DNA from: CAYPHY01 sp964410625 | Lineage (GTDB): Bacteria; Chloroflexota; Anaerolineae; Promineifilales; Promineifilaceae | Reading direction: 5' to 3' | Length of the DNA stretch: 64,000 nt | NCBI GenBank assembly: GCA_964410625.1 | Contig: CAYPHY010000005.1 | Span: 1-64,000, forward strand | In this document: positions 16,105 to 24,899 of the stretch, piece after piece | Numbering within the stretch: position 1 is the first letter of the stretch | Layout: the number at the start of each line of letters is the position of its first letter | Position numbers and translations under genes: made by a program | Notes under the pieces: generated by a model | Database searches by the model: none | Told to the model about the DNA's origin: nothing | The model's input: the letters and a program-made list of their open reading frames with translations, nothing else

Positions 16105-17142
16105 ATGAAGCCCCGTATACTCCTGACAGCCTTGTTCCTGGCGATGCTTGCCGTCGCCACCTCCCTCCAAACCGCGGCTGCCGCCTCAATCACCTATGGC
16201 GGCCGCGCTACCGTAGTAGACGCCACTGTTTTAATCATCAACACCACACTTGTGGACACCGGCCCCCTGCCCTCGACGGGTGGAGCGATACAAAACACCG
16301 AGTTAACCGCCGGCATTCCCAGCGTCCTCAATGCCGGCATTGCCCATGCCTCGGTAATTGGTCAAAGCACCTACACTCGGAGTGAAGCTTCCCTATCCGA
16401 TGTTGACCTCTCGCTAACCGGACTTGGCCTTCAGTCTGGCATCCTTCGAGCGGATGCCGAGGCCAAGTGTAATAAGAAAGGCAAGGCATCGGCCACAGGC
16501 AGTTCAACGATTACCGGTCTGGTTCTTAATGGACAACCGATTAATATAACGGGCCGTCCTAACCAGACCATCTCGCTTGGCCTATTGGGCGAGATTGTGA
16601 TCAATGAACAAATCAAGTCCGTTAATGGTAAGGATGCTTCTATTACGGTCAATGCTTTACATGTGAAATTGGTTGATCTGCTCGGTATCACCGTTGCCGA
16701 TGTCATCATCGGTCACGCCGAAGCCAGCATCTCTTGCGTTAAGCAAGGTGGTGGTGGCGGCGGCGGTGGCGGCTGCAAATGCGCCAAAGTTGGCGATTTC
16801 GTCACCGGTTCCGGCATCCTCAATGGGCCGAAGAAGCCCGACTTCAGCCTATCGGCTGGTATTAAGAATGATGAACTGTACGGCCGCCTCAATTTCAACG
16901 ACCACAATGGCAATAAGTTGACCAATACCGTGATAACCGGCTACGAAGAGACCGGAGCAAAATCCCGGCGCATCACCGGCACGGGCAAAGTCAACGGCCA
17001 AAATGTTACCTTTACGCTGGACGTTTCAGACAATGGCGCGGGTCAAAAGGATAGATTCCGGTTGCAACTGTCCAATGGCTATGACAGCGGAACTCTGAAA
17101 ATAGTGAAAGGCTGTGGTAATATCAGGCTACACGACTCATAG
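16105..17142 (+). CDS. Secreted choice-of-anchor P (COAP) protein with post-COAP domain
   Basis: 345-residue secreted protein. A signal peptide (RILLTALFLAMLAVATSLQTAAAA) is followed by a beta-rich COAP-like domain with the recognisable end VNALHVKLVDLLGITVADVIIGHAEASISC. A nine-glycine linker and CKC follow, then a second domain (VGDFVTGSGILNG, ITGTGKVNGQNVTFTLDV, RFRLQLSNGYDSGTL) resembling the post-COAP module. The ATG at 16105 has AAGGAG 9 nt upstream and is preferred to an earlier frame opening at 16063. A promoter and a strong terminator bracket it as a single-gene unit. Function unknown; surface role inferred. Confidence 0.82.
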   Translation: MKPRILLTALFLAMLAVATSLQTAAAASITYGGRATVVDATVLIINTTLVDTGPLPSTGGAIQNTELTAGIPSVLNAGIAHASVIGQSTYTRSEASLSDVDLSLTGLGLQSGILRADAEAKCNKKGKASATGSSTITGLVLNGQPINITGRPNQTISLGLLGEIVINEQIKSVNGKDASITVNALHVKLVDLLGITVADVIIGHAEASISCVKQGGGGGGGGGCKCAKVGDFVTGSGILNGPKKPDFSLSAGIKNDELYGRLNFNDHNGNKLTNTVITGYEETGAKSRRITGTGKVNGQNVTFTLDVSDNGAGQKDRFRLQLSNGYDSGTLKIVKGCGNIRLHDS

Positions 17143-17469
17143 GTTTGAAAGTCAGCGAACAGCGATTAGGACCGGGTTTTGTCAAGCAAACTTTTCTCTG
17201 CAAACGAAAACAAGAGAAAACCTGGACTCTTGAAAAGACGGCCGATCCACCCCATAGATAGGTGATGGTTCTATGGTTCAACGTTAAGTAAGAACGGAAA
17301 TACCTTATCTATCTCCAAAGCAAAGAACCCCAGTGTCTGGCAGGAAGCGGACACGGGGTTCTTTTTGTTGGTCACTACTCCTTTTCGTTCTTGATAAGGC
17401 CTAATTCATCGTTTAAAATTTGATCCGGTATCCGATCCACCGATCCAACGTAAAGGAGAGAGGCCTACT
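17143..17469. other. Intergenic region with a terminator
   Basis: About 327 bp. It carries a rho-independent terminator (17322-17366) and then the AAAGGAGAG ribosome-binding site of the kinase gene. No other gene or repeat family is recognised. Confidence 0.6.
17322..17366 (+). terminator. Rho-independent terminator
   Basis: AAAGAACCCC-A-GTGTC pairs with GACAC-GGGGTTCTTT around a 12-nt loop, followed by a T-run. It sits 180 bp after the COAP gene and 104 bp before the kinase, so it could also act as an attenuator. Confidence 0.88.
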
Positions 17470-20136
17470 ATGTCCATGGGAAAGGATTTTGGCCCTGGAC
17501 AACCCAATTACCCAACCTCCCAGTGGCGCAAAGAGCTTTCGCATCTATCGCTGCTGAACCCTTCGGTTACCCTTTGGGAACAGGATAGCGAATTGCGCTA
17601 TCTCTGGGTTCTTAATCCGCAGCTTCCAGAACGCGAGATGCTTGCGGTCGGCAAACGTGATCTTGATTTAATACCGGACCGAGAAGAAGCGGAGCGATTA
17701 GAAGCGCTAAAACGAAGTGTCCTTGAGAGCGGCGTTGGCAGACAAGAAGAGATTACTATTTTTAGTAGGGGGAAACGCCGCTACTATAACCTGGTGATCG
17801 AGCCAATTGTGGACGAAGACGGCCGCATCACCGGCATCCGTGGCGCCTCGGCCGACATCACCGCCCGCAAAGAGGCATTAGCCGCGCTGGAGTGTAGCAT
17901 CCAGATGACGCGCTTGCAGCATGAGGCCGCCCGCTACTTAGGGGAGACGCTGGACACAGAACAAGTCTATGATCGCTTCCATGAGTTGTTGACGGCCGTT
18001 GTTCCCCACGATGGCCTCGTTGTCTCTGCCTATGACCCCGAATCTGGCATCATCCGTTGTGACTATGCCTGGACGGATGGCGTGAGACTCGATCCGGGCA
18101 GCTTGCCAGCCTTGCCGCTGAACCCCCAGGGCGAGGGGATGCAGAGCCGGGTGATCCGCAGCGGCGAAAGTTTGTTGATCAATGATGTCGTCGATCGGGT
18201 ACAAAATGAGGAAGGGACATTCTACCATGTAGACGGCGAAGGCAATCTGCAAAAGATACCGGAGGGTGGCGAACCGGAGGTGCAGGCGGCGATTATGACG
18301 CCGATCAAGTTCCAGGGGCAGGTCTTGGGCGTCGTCCAGGTGATGAGCGACCACACTACCTATACGGAAGAGCAGTTGGAGGTGGTCGAGGCGATTGTGG
18401 CGCAGATGTCGGCCGCCGCTCGCAATGCCAAGCTCTACCAGGCCGCCCAACAGGAAATCGCCGAACGGCGTAAGGTTGAACAGGCGTTGCGCGAAAGCGA
18501 GGAGCGTTTTCGGGGTTTTACCAACTCCATTCCGGCGGTGGTCTGGACGGCCGCGCCCGACGGGACCATCACCTACGCCAACGATCAATGGTTTGCCTAT
18601 TGCGGCCTGACGCCGGAAGAAAACGCTCGAAGCTGGCCGGAAATGGTCTTACACCCTGATGATTATGAGCGTTGCCTGGCTAAATGGACACGCGCCTTGC
18701 TTGAGGGAGGGGATTACCAAATCGAAGTGCGGAACCGCCGTTATGATGGTGAATATCGCTGGTTTTTGACCCAGGCAGTGTCGTTGCGTGATGCCAAAGG
18801 AAAGATCACGGCCTGGTATGGGACCACTACTGATATTCACGACCGCAAGCAGGCTGAACAAAATCTACAGTTTTTGTTTGATCTGGGTACGCGGATGCGG
18901 ATGACTGACGATCCCGATGAGCTAATAGGAGCGGCCGTCGAGATGATGAGCAATTACCTGGGGCTTTCTCGCTGCTATTTCGGCAAAGTAGAGCCTGAAC
19001 TGGACCAGCTTACCATCATCCGTGACTACCATCCCAATTTGCCACCCCTCTCCCCTACTTACCACTTAAGCTCCTTCAATCCAGAACTGTTTGAAAGGTT
19101 GAAAACAGGGCTGTCGCTGGTTACACGCGATACCCGTTTGGACCCACTGACGGCCGCTCGCTATGACGGATACTATGGCCCAATGGGCATCGTCTCCAGG
19201 GTAAGCGTTCCTCTGGTAAGGGAAGGGAAGCTGGCCGGGATTCTCTGGGCCAGTCGGGATCGGCCGCATACCTGGAGCCGGCAAGAGATTAGCCTGATCG
19301 AAACGGCCGCCGCCCGTGCCTGGCTGGCTTATGAAAAAGCGCAAACAGAGGTGGAACGAGCGAAGTTGTTGGTCGAGCTGGAGCACGAACGCGCCCAGCT
19401 TAAGAAGTTGAATGAAAATTTGGAACAACAAGTGCAGATGCGTACCGCCCAGGTGCGCCACCTCGCTTCCGCGCTGACGCTGATGGAACAACAAGAGCGG
19501 CGACAACTGGCACGAGAGTTGCATGATTCGGCCGGGCAGTTGCTGACCGCCTTGCAGATTTATATCAAGCTCATTGTCCAGGAGATACCTGAGGAGCTTG
19601 AGACGGTGCGCGGGAAAATGGAGGAAGCGGTCAAAATGGTGCAAGAAGCGCAACAAGAGGTACGCGCTGTCTCCCATGCCATGCGGCCGGCGGCACTTGA
19701 CCAGCTAGGCTTGCGCGTGGCGCTGGAAGAGTTATCCCATGATTTTGCACGGCGGACGGGCATCGCGGTCAACTACCAGAGCAGCGAACTGCCCCACTTA
19801 GATGATCATACCAGTCTTAGCTTTTATCGCTTTCTCCAGGAAGCGCTCAACAACACTGCTAAGCATAGCCAGGCGAAAACAGTCGAGGTTGACTTAAAGC
19901 ACCAGGATGGAGAGTTGACGTTGATTGTCGCAGATGATGGCGTGGGCTTCGATGTACAAGAGGCGTTGGCTTCCAAATCCTCCGTAAGAGGGATGGGCTT
20001 ACAGAGCTTGCAGGAGCGTTTCTATTTGTTGGGCGGGCGAGTGGAGATTAACTCACAGCCAGGACAGGGAGCCAAACTGGTCGCCTGGCGAAACCTCAGC
20101 GAAGAGCGGGCAACAGGGCAACAAGGGAGATTTTAG
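17470..20136 (+). CDS. PAS/GAF sensor histidine kinase, NarL-type (HisKA_3)
   Basis: 888-residue soluble sensor kinase without transmembrane segments. Order: PAS (about 25-140, ending ITGIRGASADITARKEA), GAF (150-325), PAS/PAC (345-470, ending YGTTTDIHDRKQAEQ), GAF (475-625), coiled coil, HisKA_3 dimerisation domain with phosphorylatable H685 in RQLARELHDSAGQLL, and HATPase_c (N box EALNNTAKHS, G box ADDGVGFD, GMGLQSLQERFYLLGG). A strong Shine-Dalgarno (AAAGGAGAG) precedes the start. The expected NarL/LuxR response regulator is not adjacent, so the kinase is an orphan. The ligand cannot be deduced. Confidence 0.93.
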   Translation: MSMGKDFGPGQPNYPTSQWRKELSHLSLLNPSVTLWEQDSELRYLWVLNPQLPEREMLAVGKRDLDLIPDREEAERLEALKRSVLESGVGRQEEITIFSRGKRRYYNLVIEPIVDEDGRITGIRGASADITARKEALAALECSIQMTRLQHEAARYLGETLDTEQVYDRFHELLTAVVPHDGLVVSAYDPESGIIRCDYAWTDGVRLDPGSLPALPLNPQGEGMQSRVIRSGESLLINDVVDRVQNEEGTFYHVDGEGNLQKIPEGGEPEVQAAIMTPIKFQGQVLGVVQVMSDHTTYTEEQLEVVEAIVAQMSAAARNAKLYQAAQQEIAERRKVEQALRESEERFRGFTNSIPAVVWTAAPDGTITYANDQWFAYCGLTPEENARSWPEMVLHPDDYERCLAKWTRALLEGGDYQIEVRNRRYDGEYRWFLTQAVSLRDAKGKITAWYGTTTDIHDRKQAEQNLQFLFDLGTRMRMTDDPDELIGAAVEMMSNYLGLSRCYFGKVEPELDQLTIIRDYHPNLPPLSPTYHLSSFNPELFERLKTGLSLVTRDTRLDPLTAARYDGYYGPMGIVSRVSVPLVREGKLAGILWASRDRPHTWSRQEISLIETAAARAWLAYEKAQTEVERAKLLVELEHERAQLKKLNENLEQQVQMRTAQVRHLASALTLMEQQERRQLARELHDSAGQLLTALQIYIKLIVQEIPEELETVRGKMEEAVKMVQEAQQEVRAVSHAMRPAALDQLGLRVALEELSHDFARRTGIAVNYQSSELPHLDDHTSLSFYRFLQEALNNTAKHSQAKTVEVDLKHQDGELTLIVADDGVGFDVQEALASKSSVRGMGLQSLQERFYLLGGRVEINSQPGQGAKLVAWRNLSEERATGQQGRF

Positions 20137-20182
20137 GCATCTTGCCACCCCATTACCCCATTGCTCGCTCGCCTTGTCATTC

Positions 20183-21862
20183 TCAAGAGCCGATGACCTC
20201 AACGACGACCCCTTCCTCTGCCCAATTGTAAAGCTGGACCGCATTTTCGGAACTGACCAAAATACAGCCATAGGTCACTCTACGGCCGAGGTCCCCCGTC
20301 CACAACAACTGTGCATTGCCACGGGTGGGAAAGCCGTGGAAGCCATTCATAAAATCGGAAGTCGGGACCGGGCGATAGATGCCGAGGAAGTGGGGCATCC
20401 ACAAATCCCAATTTCCGGCATAGGCGTTGGCGACGTGGGACTGAATTTGGAAAATACCGGGGGCGGTCGGGCTGCTATCAATCCCCGTGCTGACCGGCCA
20501 ATCCCAGACCAACACACCGCTTTCATACGCCCACATCCGCTGTTCGGGGATGCTGACGACAATACGCTTGTTTTCCACTACCGGCAAGGGCAACATCTCA
20601 TCCACCGAGGGAATGGTGATCGTCTGCCCCTCGGAGAGTGAACCGATGCCTGGATTGGCCTGTTCGATCCAGGGGTAGGGGATGCCATAATCGCGGCCGA
20701 TGCTGGAGAGCGTCTCGCCATATTGCACCACATGGGTGCGTGGGGCATGGTAAACCCGCGCCCGCACATCCGCCTGGCGCGTGGTAATGGCCTGGATCAA
20801 GGCTGCCATAATCCCCTCTTCGTCCAGAAAACGGCCGTCACCCAAACTGGCCTCCTGCCCATTGAAATAGGCAGCCACGGCCGCATTGTCCAATTGCCAA
20901 TCCAATGCTTGCGGATTGGCCGGATCAACTGTCAGCGATAGCCAGTCCCCCCAAAGCTCTGGAGCTAACGGCCAATCAAAGTGTTCATCGCGCACCGGAT
21001 CATAGGCGCGGACGGTAATGGTCGTCGCCAGCAGTTGGTTGGCTTTTTCGGCCGCCGCCGAGACATCGGCAATCGCCGGGGGAATCGGGCGAACGACCAA
21101 CTGCAACTGGCCGCTTTGCAACACCTGGCCGGGATTTTGGCCCAGGGTTGTCAGCGTTGCGGTGAGGTCAAGCTCGCGGCCGTCGGCCGGTGGCGTCACC
21201 TCCACCTGCCCATTGGCGATGTGGATACCGGCGCTGACCGGTGGGGAGGTCACTTGTGGCGCTAAATTTTCCAGCGTCGCCTGGGCAGCGACGGGGTCAT
21301 ATCGCCAGACGGGCAACACTTGCAGTCCCCGGCCGCTGAATAATGCTCCGGCCAACGCTTCCGGCGAACGGCCGAGACGATAGGCGGTGGCGGCCGTCGC
21401 TTCGGCGTCGAGTGTCATCCCCAACGCATCGGGGCCGACAGTCCAGCTATTTCCTTCGTCGCTGATCACCACTTGTTGCGCTTGCCACTGGGCTTGCAAG
21501 GCGGCCGTTGCTTCATTCTGGTTCAGCCCACCAACGGAAATATCCATCACCTGCACGCCGGGCAAGATTAGATCGCTATTGTAGAAGAAAAGCCCCAGGC
21601 CGGTGGCGGAGATGAGCAGACAAGCAAAAAGCCCCAGCAGCAGAGCAAGCCAGGGCAGCCAATGGCCGCTGCGCCGCGCAGCCGCCGGTTGTGGAGCTTG
21701 TGCGTGGGCCGGAACCCAGAGTTCGGTGGGCATGTCGGTCGTCGGCCGCTGAGTCGGCCGTTGAACGGGAGGATTCACCACGCGACGCGCTGGTTGGCGC
21801 GGCGTTTGCCCCGAAGCGGGAATATATATCGTTTGCGGGCTGTTTTTACGATTTGCGGTCAT
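20183..21862 (-). CDS. L,D-transpeptidase (YkuD) with VanW-type PG-binding and LysM domains
   Basis: Membrane-anchored cell-wall enzyme. A Pro/Arg-rich cytoplasmic head of about 68 residues is followed by one transmembrane segment (WLALLLGLFACLLISATGLG), a PG_binding_4/VanW-like region (GVQVMDISVGGLNQNEATAAL), a LysM domain (HVVQYGETLSSIGRDYGIP) and a C-terminal YkuD domain (RIVVSIPEQRMWAYESG to the end). The nucleophile motif is TYGCI where most family members have SHGC, so the second histidine is replaced by tyrosine; the upstream FHGFP histidine is kept. The ATG at 21862 is chosen over an upstream TTG. Likely role: cross-linking peptidoglycan or attaching proteins. Confidence 0.88.
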   Translation of the reverse strand: MTANRKNSPQTIYIPASGQTPRQPARRVVNPPVQRPTQRPTTDMPTELWVPAHAQAPQPAAARRSGHWLPWLALLLGLFACLLISATGLGLFFYNSDLILPGVQVMDISVGGLNQNEATAALQAQWQAQQVVISDEGNSWTVGPDALGMTLDAEATAATAYRLGRSPEALAGALFSGRGLQVLPVWRYDPVAAQATLENLAPQVTSPPVSAGIHIANGQVEVTPPADGRELDLTATLTTLGQNPGQVLQSGQLQLVVRPIPPAIADVSAAAEKANQLLATTITVRAYDPVRDEHFDWPLAPELWGDWLSLTVDPANPQALDWQLDNAAVAAYFNGQEASLGDGRFLDEEGIMAALIQAITTRQADVRARVYHAPRTHVVQYGETLSSIGRDYGIPYPWIEQANPGIGSLSEGQTITIPSVDEMLPLPVVENKRIVVSIPEQRMWAYESGVLVWDWPVSTGIDSSPTAPGIFQIQSHVANAYAGNWDLWMPHFLGIYRPVPTSDFMNGFHGFPTRGNAQLLWTGDLGRRVTYGCILVSSENAVQLYNWAEEGVVVEVIGS

Positions 21863-22182
21863 GGTCAAATACCGGTACTTCTTTTGCTATTAGTGTATTG
21901 GTTTATTACTCTATGAACTGTGTCTTTGCTTACTATAGGCCAGCTATTACCAATACTTATAACGCTATTGATTTCATTATAGTTCCATCCAGACCACAAA
22001 AACCAATCGTTTACACACCTCTCAACCTTCTATATATCGACTGTGGTGAATCCCTGAGGTCTTAAATGCAAAAGCGCAGAGAAATAGAGACCCAGAGCCT
22101 CGGTTCACCCTCTCTGCGTCTCTGTTCCTCTGCGCCTCTGCGTTAAAATTTAAGCCAAAATCCTATTCACCTGCGCCTTATA
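21863..22182. other. Intergenic region with repeat remnants
   Basis: About 320 bp. Degenerate TATTGGTT words (about 21890-21965) are followed by a family I inverted repeat (22063-22150). No gene is recognised. Confidence 0.6.
22063..22150. repeat. GCGCAGAGA-type inverted repeat (word family I)
   Basis: Left arm GCGCAGAGAAATAGAGACC and right arm words CTCTGCGTCTCTG/CTCTGCGCCTCTGCG form a hairpin. Same family at 53214-53296. Confidence 0.9.
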
Positions 22183-23433
22183 CTATACCCACCCCCGCAA
22201 ACGCACCGCCTCGGCCACCCGGTTGACAGCAACCAGATAGGCAGCGACACGGGTCGGCACCTTTTGCGAGCGGGCCATTTGGTGTACCGCCTGGAACGCC
22301 GCGCTCATCTTCTGGTCAAGCCGCTGCTGCACCAACGCTTCGTCCCAATAGAATTGATAGGCGTTTTGCACCATCTCGAAGTAGGAGACGGTTACACCGC
22401 CGGAGTTACAAAGGAAATCGGGGATGATGTAAACGCCTTTGCTCTCCAGGATGTCATCTGCTTCCGGTGTTGTTGGCCCGTTGGCAAATTCAGCGATGAT
22501 CCGCGCTTTGATGTTGTTGGCGTTCTGTGCTGTGATCTGGTTTTCAATGGCGGCCGGAATGAGGATGTCTACATTCATCTCCAGCAATTCCGCATTGCTG
22601 ATCTCTTCCGATTCTGGGCAACCAATCACCTTGCCGGTGCGCTTCTGGTGGATGGAGACAACGGCCGGATCAAGCCCCTCGGCCGAATAAATCGCCCCAT
22701 ATTCATCGCTGACCGCCACCACCTTCAGACCCAACACCTCGACCGCCAGCTTATGGGCATAGCCGCCAACATTGCCATATCCCTGAATGGCGCAGGTCGC
22801 CTCGGCCAGCGGAAAACTTAACGCCTTCGCCGCCTCGCGAATGTTGACCATGCCACCCATAGCCGTCGCCGAGCTGCGACCGGCCGAACCGCCGAGGATG
22901 ATCGGTTTGCCAGTGATCACACCAGGTTCGTGACGAGCGTTCAAGGTCTCGTATTCATCCAACATCCAGGACATGATTTGTGGATTGGTATAGACATCCG
23001 GCGCGGGGACATCGCGGGTCAGGCCGACATATTGGTGGATCGCCCGCATATAGCCGCGACTAAGCCGCTCCAGTTCGCTAGGGGACAACCGGCGTGGGTC
23101 ACAGATCACACCGCCTTTTCCCCCACCCAGCGGCACATCGGCAACGGCCGTTTTCCAGGTCATCCACGCCGCCAGGGCGCGAACGGTGTCAATTGTTTCA
23201 TCGGGGTGAAAGCGAACGCCGCCCTTGGCCGGGCCGCGTGCATCATTATATTGTACGCGAAAGCCGCGAAAGGTTTCGGTGCGGCCGTCGTCCATCCGCA
23301 CAGGAATCGAAAAGTGAAATTCACGCATCGGCTCACGCAGAAAGGCGTGCATATCGGGATCGAGTTGCAAGACGGCCGCAGCTTCATCAAGCTGGGCCTG
23401 GGCAATGGCAAAGGGGTTCAAGTTCTCAGCCAT
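22183..23433 (-). CDS. gdhA: Glu/Leu/Phe/Val dehydrogenase (glutamate dehydrogenase)
   Basis: Catalyses reversible oxidative deamination of glutamate (or a related amino acid) with NAD(P). The catalytic region is complete: GFRVQYNDARGPAKGGVRFH, PLGGGKGGV, and TRDVPAPDVYTN. The NAD-binding motif is IQGYGNVGGYAH, and the C terminus has IPDFLCNSGGVTVSYFE. The ATG at 23433 has GGAGA 9 nt upstream; the open frame continues to 23490, but those residues do not resemble the family. About 416 residues, usual for hexameric enzymes of this type. Confidence 0.93.
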   Translation of the reverse strand: MAENLNPFAIAQAQLDEAAAVLQLDPDMHAFLREPMREFHFSIPVRMDDGRTETFRGFRVQYNDARGPAKGGVRFHPDETIDTVRALAAWMTWKTAVADVPLGGGKGGVICDPRRLSPSELERLSRGYMRAIHQYVGLTRDVPAPDVYTNPQIMSWMLDEYETLNARHEPGVITGKPIILGGSAGRSSATAMGGMVNIREAAKALSFPLAEATCAIQGYGNVGGYAHKLAVEVLGLKVVAVSDEYGAIYSAEGLDPAVVSIHQKRTGKVIGCPESEEISNAELLEMNVDILIPAAIENQITAQNANNIKARIIAEFANGPTTPEADDILESKGVYIIPDFLCNSGGVTVSYFEMVQNAYQFYWDEALVQQRLDQKMSAAFQAVHQMARSQKVPTRVAAYLVAVNRVAEAVRLRGWV

Positions 23434-23480
23434 GAGTGCATTCTCCAGTGATACTCCAATTGGTTTAGTGGGATTTTTAG

Positions 23481-23702
23481 GTGTCGGCACTCCTGCGGCC
23501 GACGCCCCCTATTCAGTATAGCATAGTTACCAGTTTTGCTAGAATAGATGGTTATAAACCGTCGCAAATTGGAGGTAAGACGGCTGAGGAAACAACCGTA
23601 GTTGTTCCAGTAGAGCAGAGAACCGTTGAATTTTACGGAGATGAGATGACGGCCGTGCTTGCATTTTTAGACGAGTGGTTCGGTCGGGTTCAAAAAGAAT
23701 AA
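23481..23702 (+). pseudogene. Remnant of a phage antirepressor N-terminal domain
   Basis: A 73-codon frame contains VVPVEQRTVEFYGDEMTAVL, which matches the opening of phage antirepressor N-terminal (P22_AR_N-like) proteins. In intact family members this is followed by a long conserved region; here it stops after about 14 more residues (LDEWFGRVQKE). A GGAGG motif at about 23572 lies before the conserved part, with only a non-ATG start available. It is read as a decayed fragment of a mobile gene, though a very short functional product cannot be excluded. Confidence 0.55.
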
Positions 23703-23728
23703 TATAGCTCATCACCCATATACCTGTT

Positions 23729-23983
23729 TTATCGAACACGGCCGAAGCGAATGCGTGACAGTGTTAGCAAACCGATGACAATCCAGGCAACATTGATCCC
23801 CACCGAAGGAAACGCGCCGTAATAGAAGGAGTTGACGATCAGCAACGCCCCGCCGATGACATTTAGCATCTGGTATACAACCGAATCCCCATCAACGCGG
23901 CGCAAGGACACCAAACCATAGGCGAGGAGCAAAGCCGCCACGCCCACCCAACCGACAATGTCAATGATCAGATTATTGTTCAT
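23729..23983 (-). CDS. Small membrane protein of the CBU_0592-like family
   Basis: 84-residue integral membrane protein with three hydrophobic segments (GWVGVAALLLAYGLV, YQMLNVIGGALLIVNSFYYG, WIVIGLLTLS). The pattern D-x-VGW, L-x-YGL-x-S, NVIGGALLIVNS-x-YYGA-x-PS resembles CBU_0592-type membrane proteins found near transporters or regulators. The ATG at 23983 has AAAAGGA just upstream and is preferred over the ATG at 24010. Function unknown. Confidence 0.78.
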   Translation of the reverse strand: MNNNLIIDIVGWVGVAALLLAYGLVSLRRVDGDSVVYQMLNVIGGALLIVNSFYYGAFPSVGINVAWIVIGLLTLSRIRFGRVR

Positions 23984-24000
23984 ATCATCCTTTTGGATAG

Positions 24001-24040
24001 GAATTGTCAATTGTCAACTCACAATTGTCAATTGTTAATT
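24001..24040. repeat. CAATTGTCAATTGT-type inverted repeat (word family J)
   Basis: GAATTGTCAATTGTCAACTC and CACAATTGTCAATTGTTAAT are self-complementary words upstream of the small membrane gene. Related words occur inside the gene at 51482-51545. Confidence 0.85.
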
Positions 24041-24078
24041 TGGCGTCACTTTGCCGCTGATCCAATCATTTGTTAAAA

Positions 24079-24096
24079 TTGTGAAATGTTGCACGA
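24079..24096 (+). promoter_or_regulatory. Putative Rex operator upstream of rex
   Basis: TTGTGAAATGTTGCACGA resembles the Rex consensus TTGTGAA-N4-TTCACAA: the left half is perfect and 5 of 7 bases match on the right. It lies 75 bp upstream of the rex start, which fits autoregulation. Confidence 0.5.
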
Positions 24097-24170
24097 ACTA
24101 TGGGGAAGATATGGAGTGTAGTAATAGCTCCTGTTTTGACATGGCAACTAACAGATAAGGACGAGGGACG

Positions 24171-24794
24171 GTGCCCAAGCAGATACCGGATATTGTCATC
24201 GGCCGCTTGCCGGTGTATCTACAAGAACTAAACCGCCTGGCACGAGATAGCAACCGCCAAACCACCTCCTCTCATGAGTTGGGGGAACGGCTGGGCATTA
24301 GTTCGGCGCAAATTCGCAAAGATTTGTCCCACTTTGGCGAATTTGGCAAGCAAGGCACCGGCTATCATATCAGTTATTTAATTGAACGTCTGAGCGACAT
24401 CCTCAATCTGACCAAGGAGTGGCCGGTGGTGCTGATTGGGGCGGGGAATATCGGCCGCGCATTGGCCCACTACAACGGCTTCCGCAACCGTGGTTTTCGC
24501 ATCACCCATATCTTTGACAACGACTCGGATAAAATAGGGATGCCAATTGACACATTGGTTGTCGAAGATATAGCCGACCTGGAGAAGATAGTTGGGCAGG
24601 ACCAAATCGAGATGGCGATCCTGGCGGTGACGGCCGAGGCCGCCCAGGCCCTCACCGATCGTCTGGTTGCCGTCGGTGTCCGCGCCATCCTCAGCTATGC
24701 CCCTATTTCGTTGACTGTTCCAGAGGGTGTGGTGGTTAGCTACAGCGATCCCGTCGTCCAGCTACAACGGATGACTTACTACCTGGCTTCATAA
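24171..24794 (+). CDS. rex: Redox-sensing transcriptional repressor Rex
   Basis: Represses respiratory and fermentative genes when NADH/NAD+ is low and leaves DNA when NADH binds. 207 residues: an N-terminal winged helix (LPVYLQELNRL, SSHELGERLGISSAQIRKDLSHFGEFGKQGTGY) and a Rossmann domain (VVLIGAGNIGRAL at about 86-98, IFDNDSDKIG, and the C-terminal SYSDPVVQLQRMTYYL swapped helix). The start is GTG after AAGGACGAGGG. It is read away from the minus-strand small membrane gene and towards mreB. A candidate self-operator lies upstream. Confidence 0.96.
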   Translation: MPKQIPDIVIGRLPVYLQELNRLARDSNRQTTSSHELGERLGISSAQIRKDLSHFGEFGKQGTGYHISYLIERLSDILNLTKEWPVVLIGAGNIGRALAHYNGFRNRGFRITHIFDNDSDKIGMPIDTLVVEDIADLEKIVGQDQIEMAILAVTAEAAQALTDRLVAVGVRAILSYAPISLTVPEGVVVSYSDPVVQLQRMTYYLAS

Positions 24795-24795
24795 T

Positions 24796-24898
24796 TGTTA
24801 CGCAGATTGACGCGGATGATACGCGGATTTTCGCGGATTCTTATATCTTGGAAGAATTCCGCGAAAATCTGCGAAGTATCTGCGTTAATCTGCGTCCT
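24796..24898. repeat. Family F hairpin between convergent rex and mreB
   Basis: ACGCAGATTGACGCGGATGA words face GCGAAAATCTGCGAAG/TCTGCGTTAATCTGCG words, giving a long imperfect stem that could end transcription from both sides. Confidence 0.88.
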
Positions 24899-24899
24899 A

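Noticed and set aside
17143..17469. A riboswitch before the histidine kinase
   Set aside because: Apart from the terminator hairpin I could not match a known aptamer core; a covariance-model search would be decisive.
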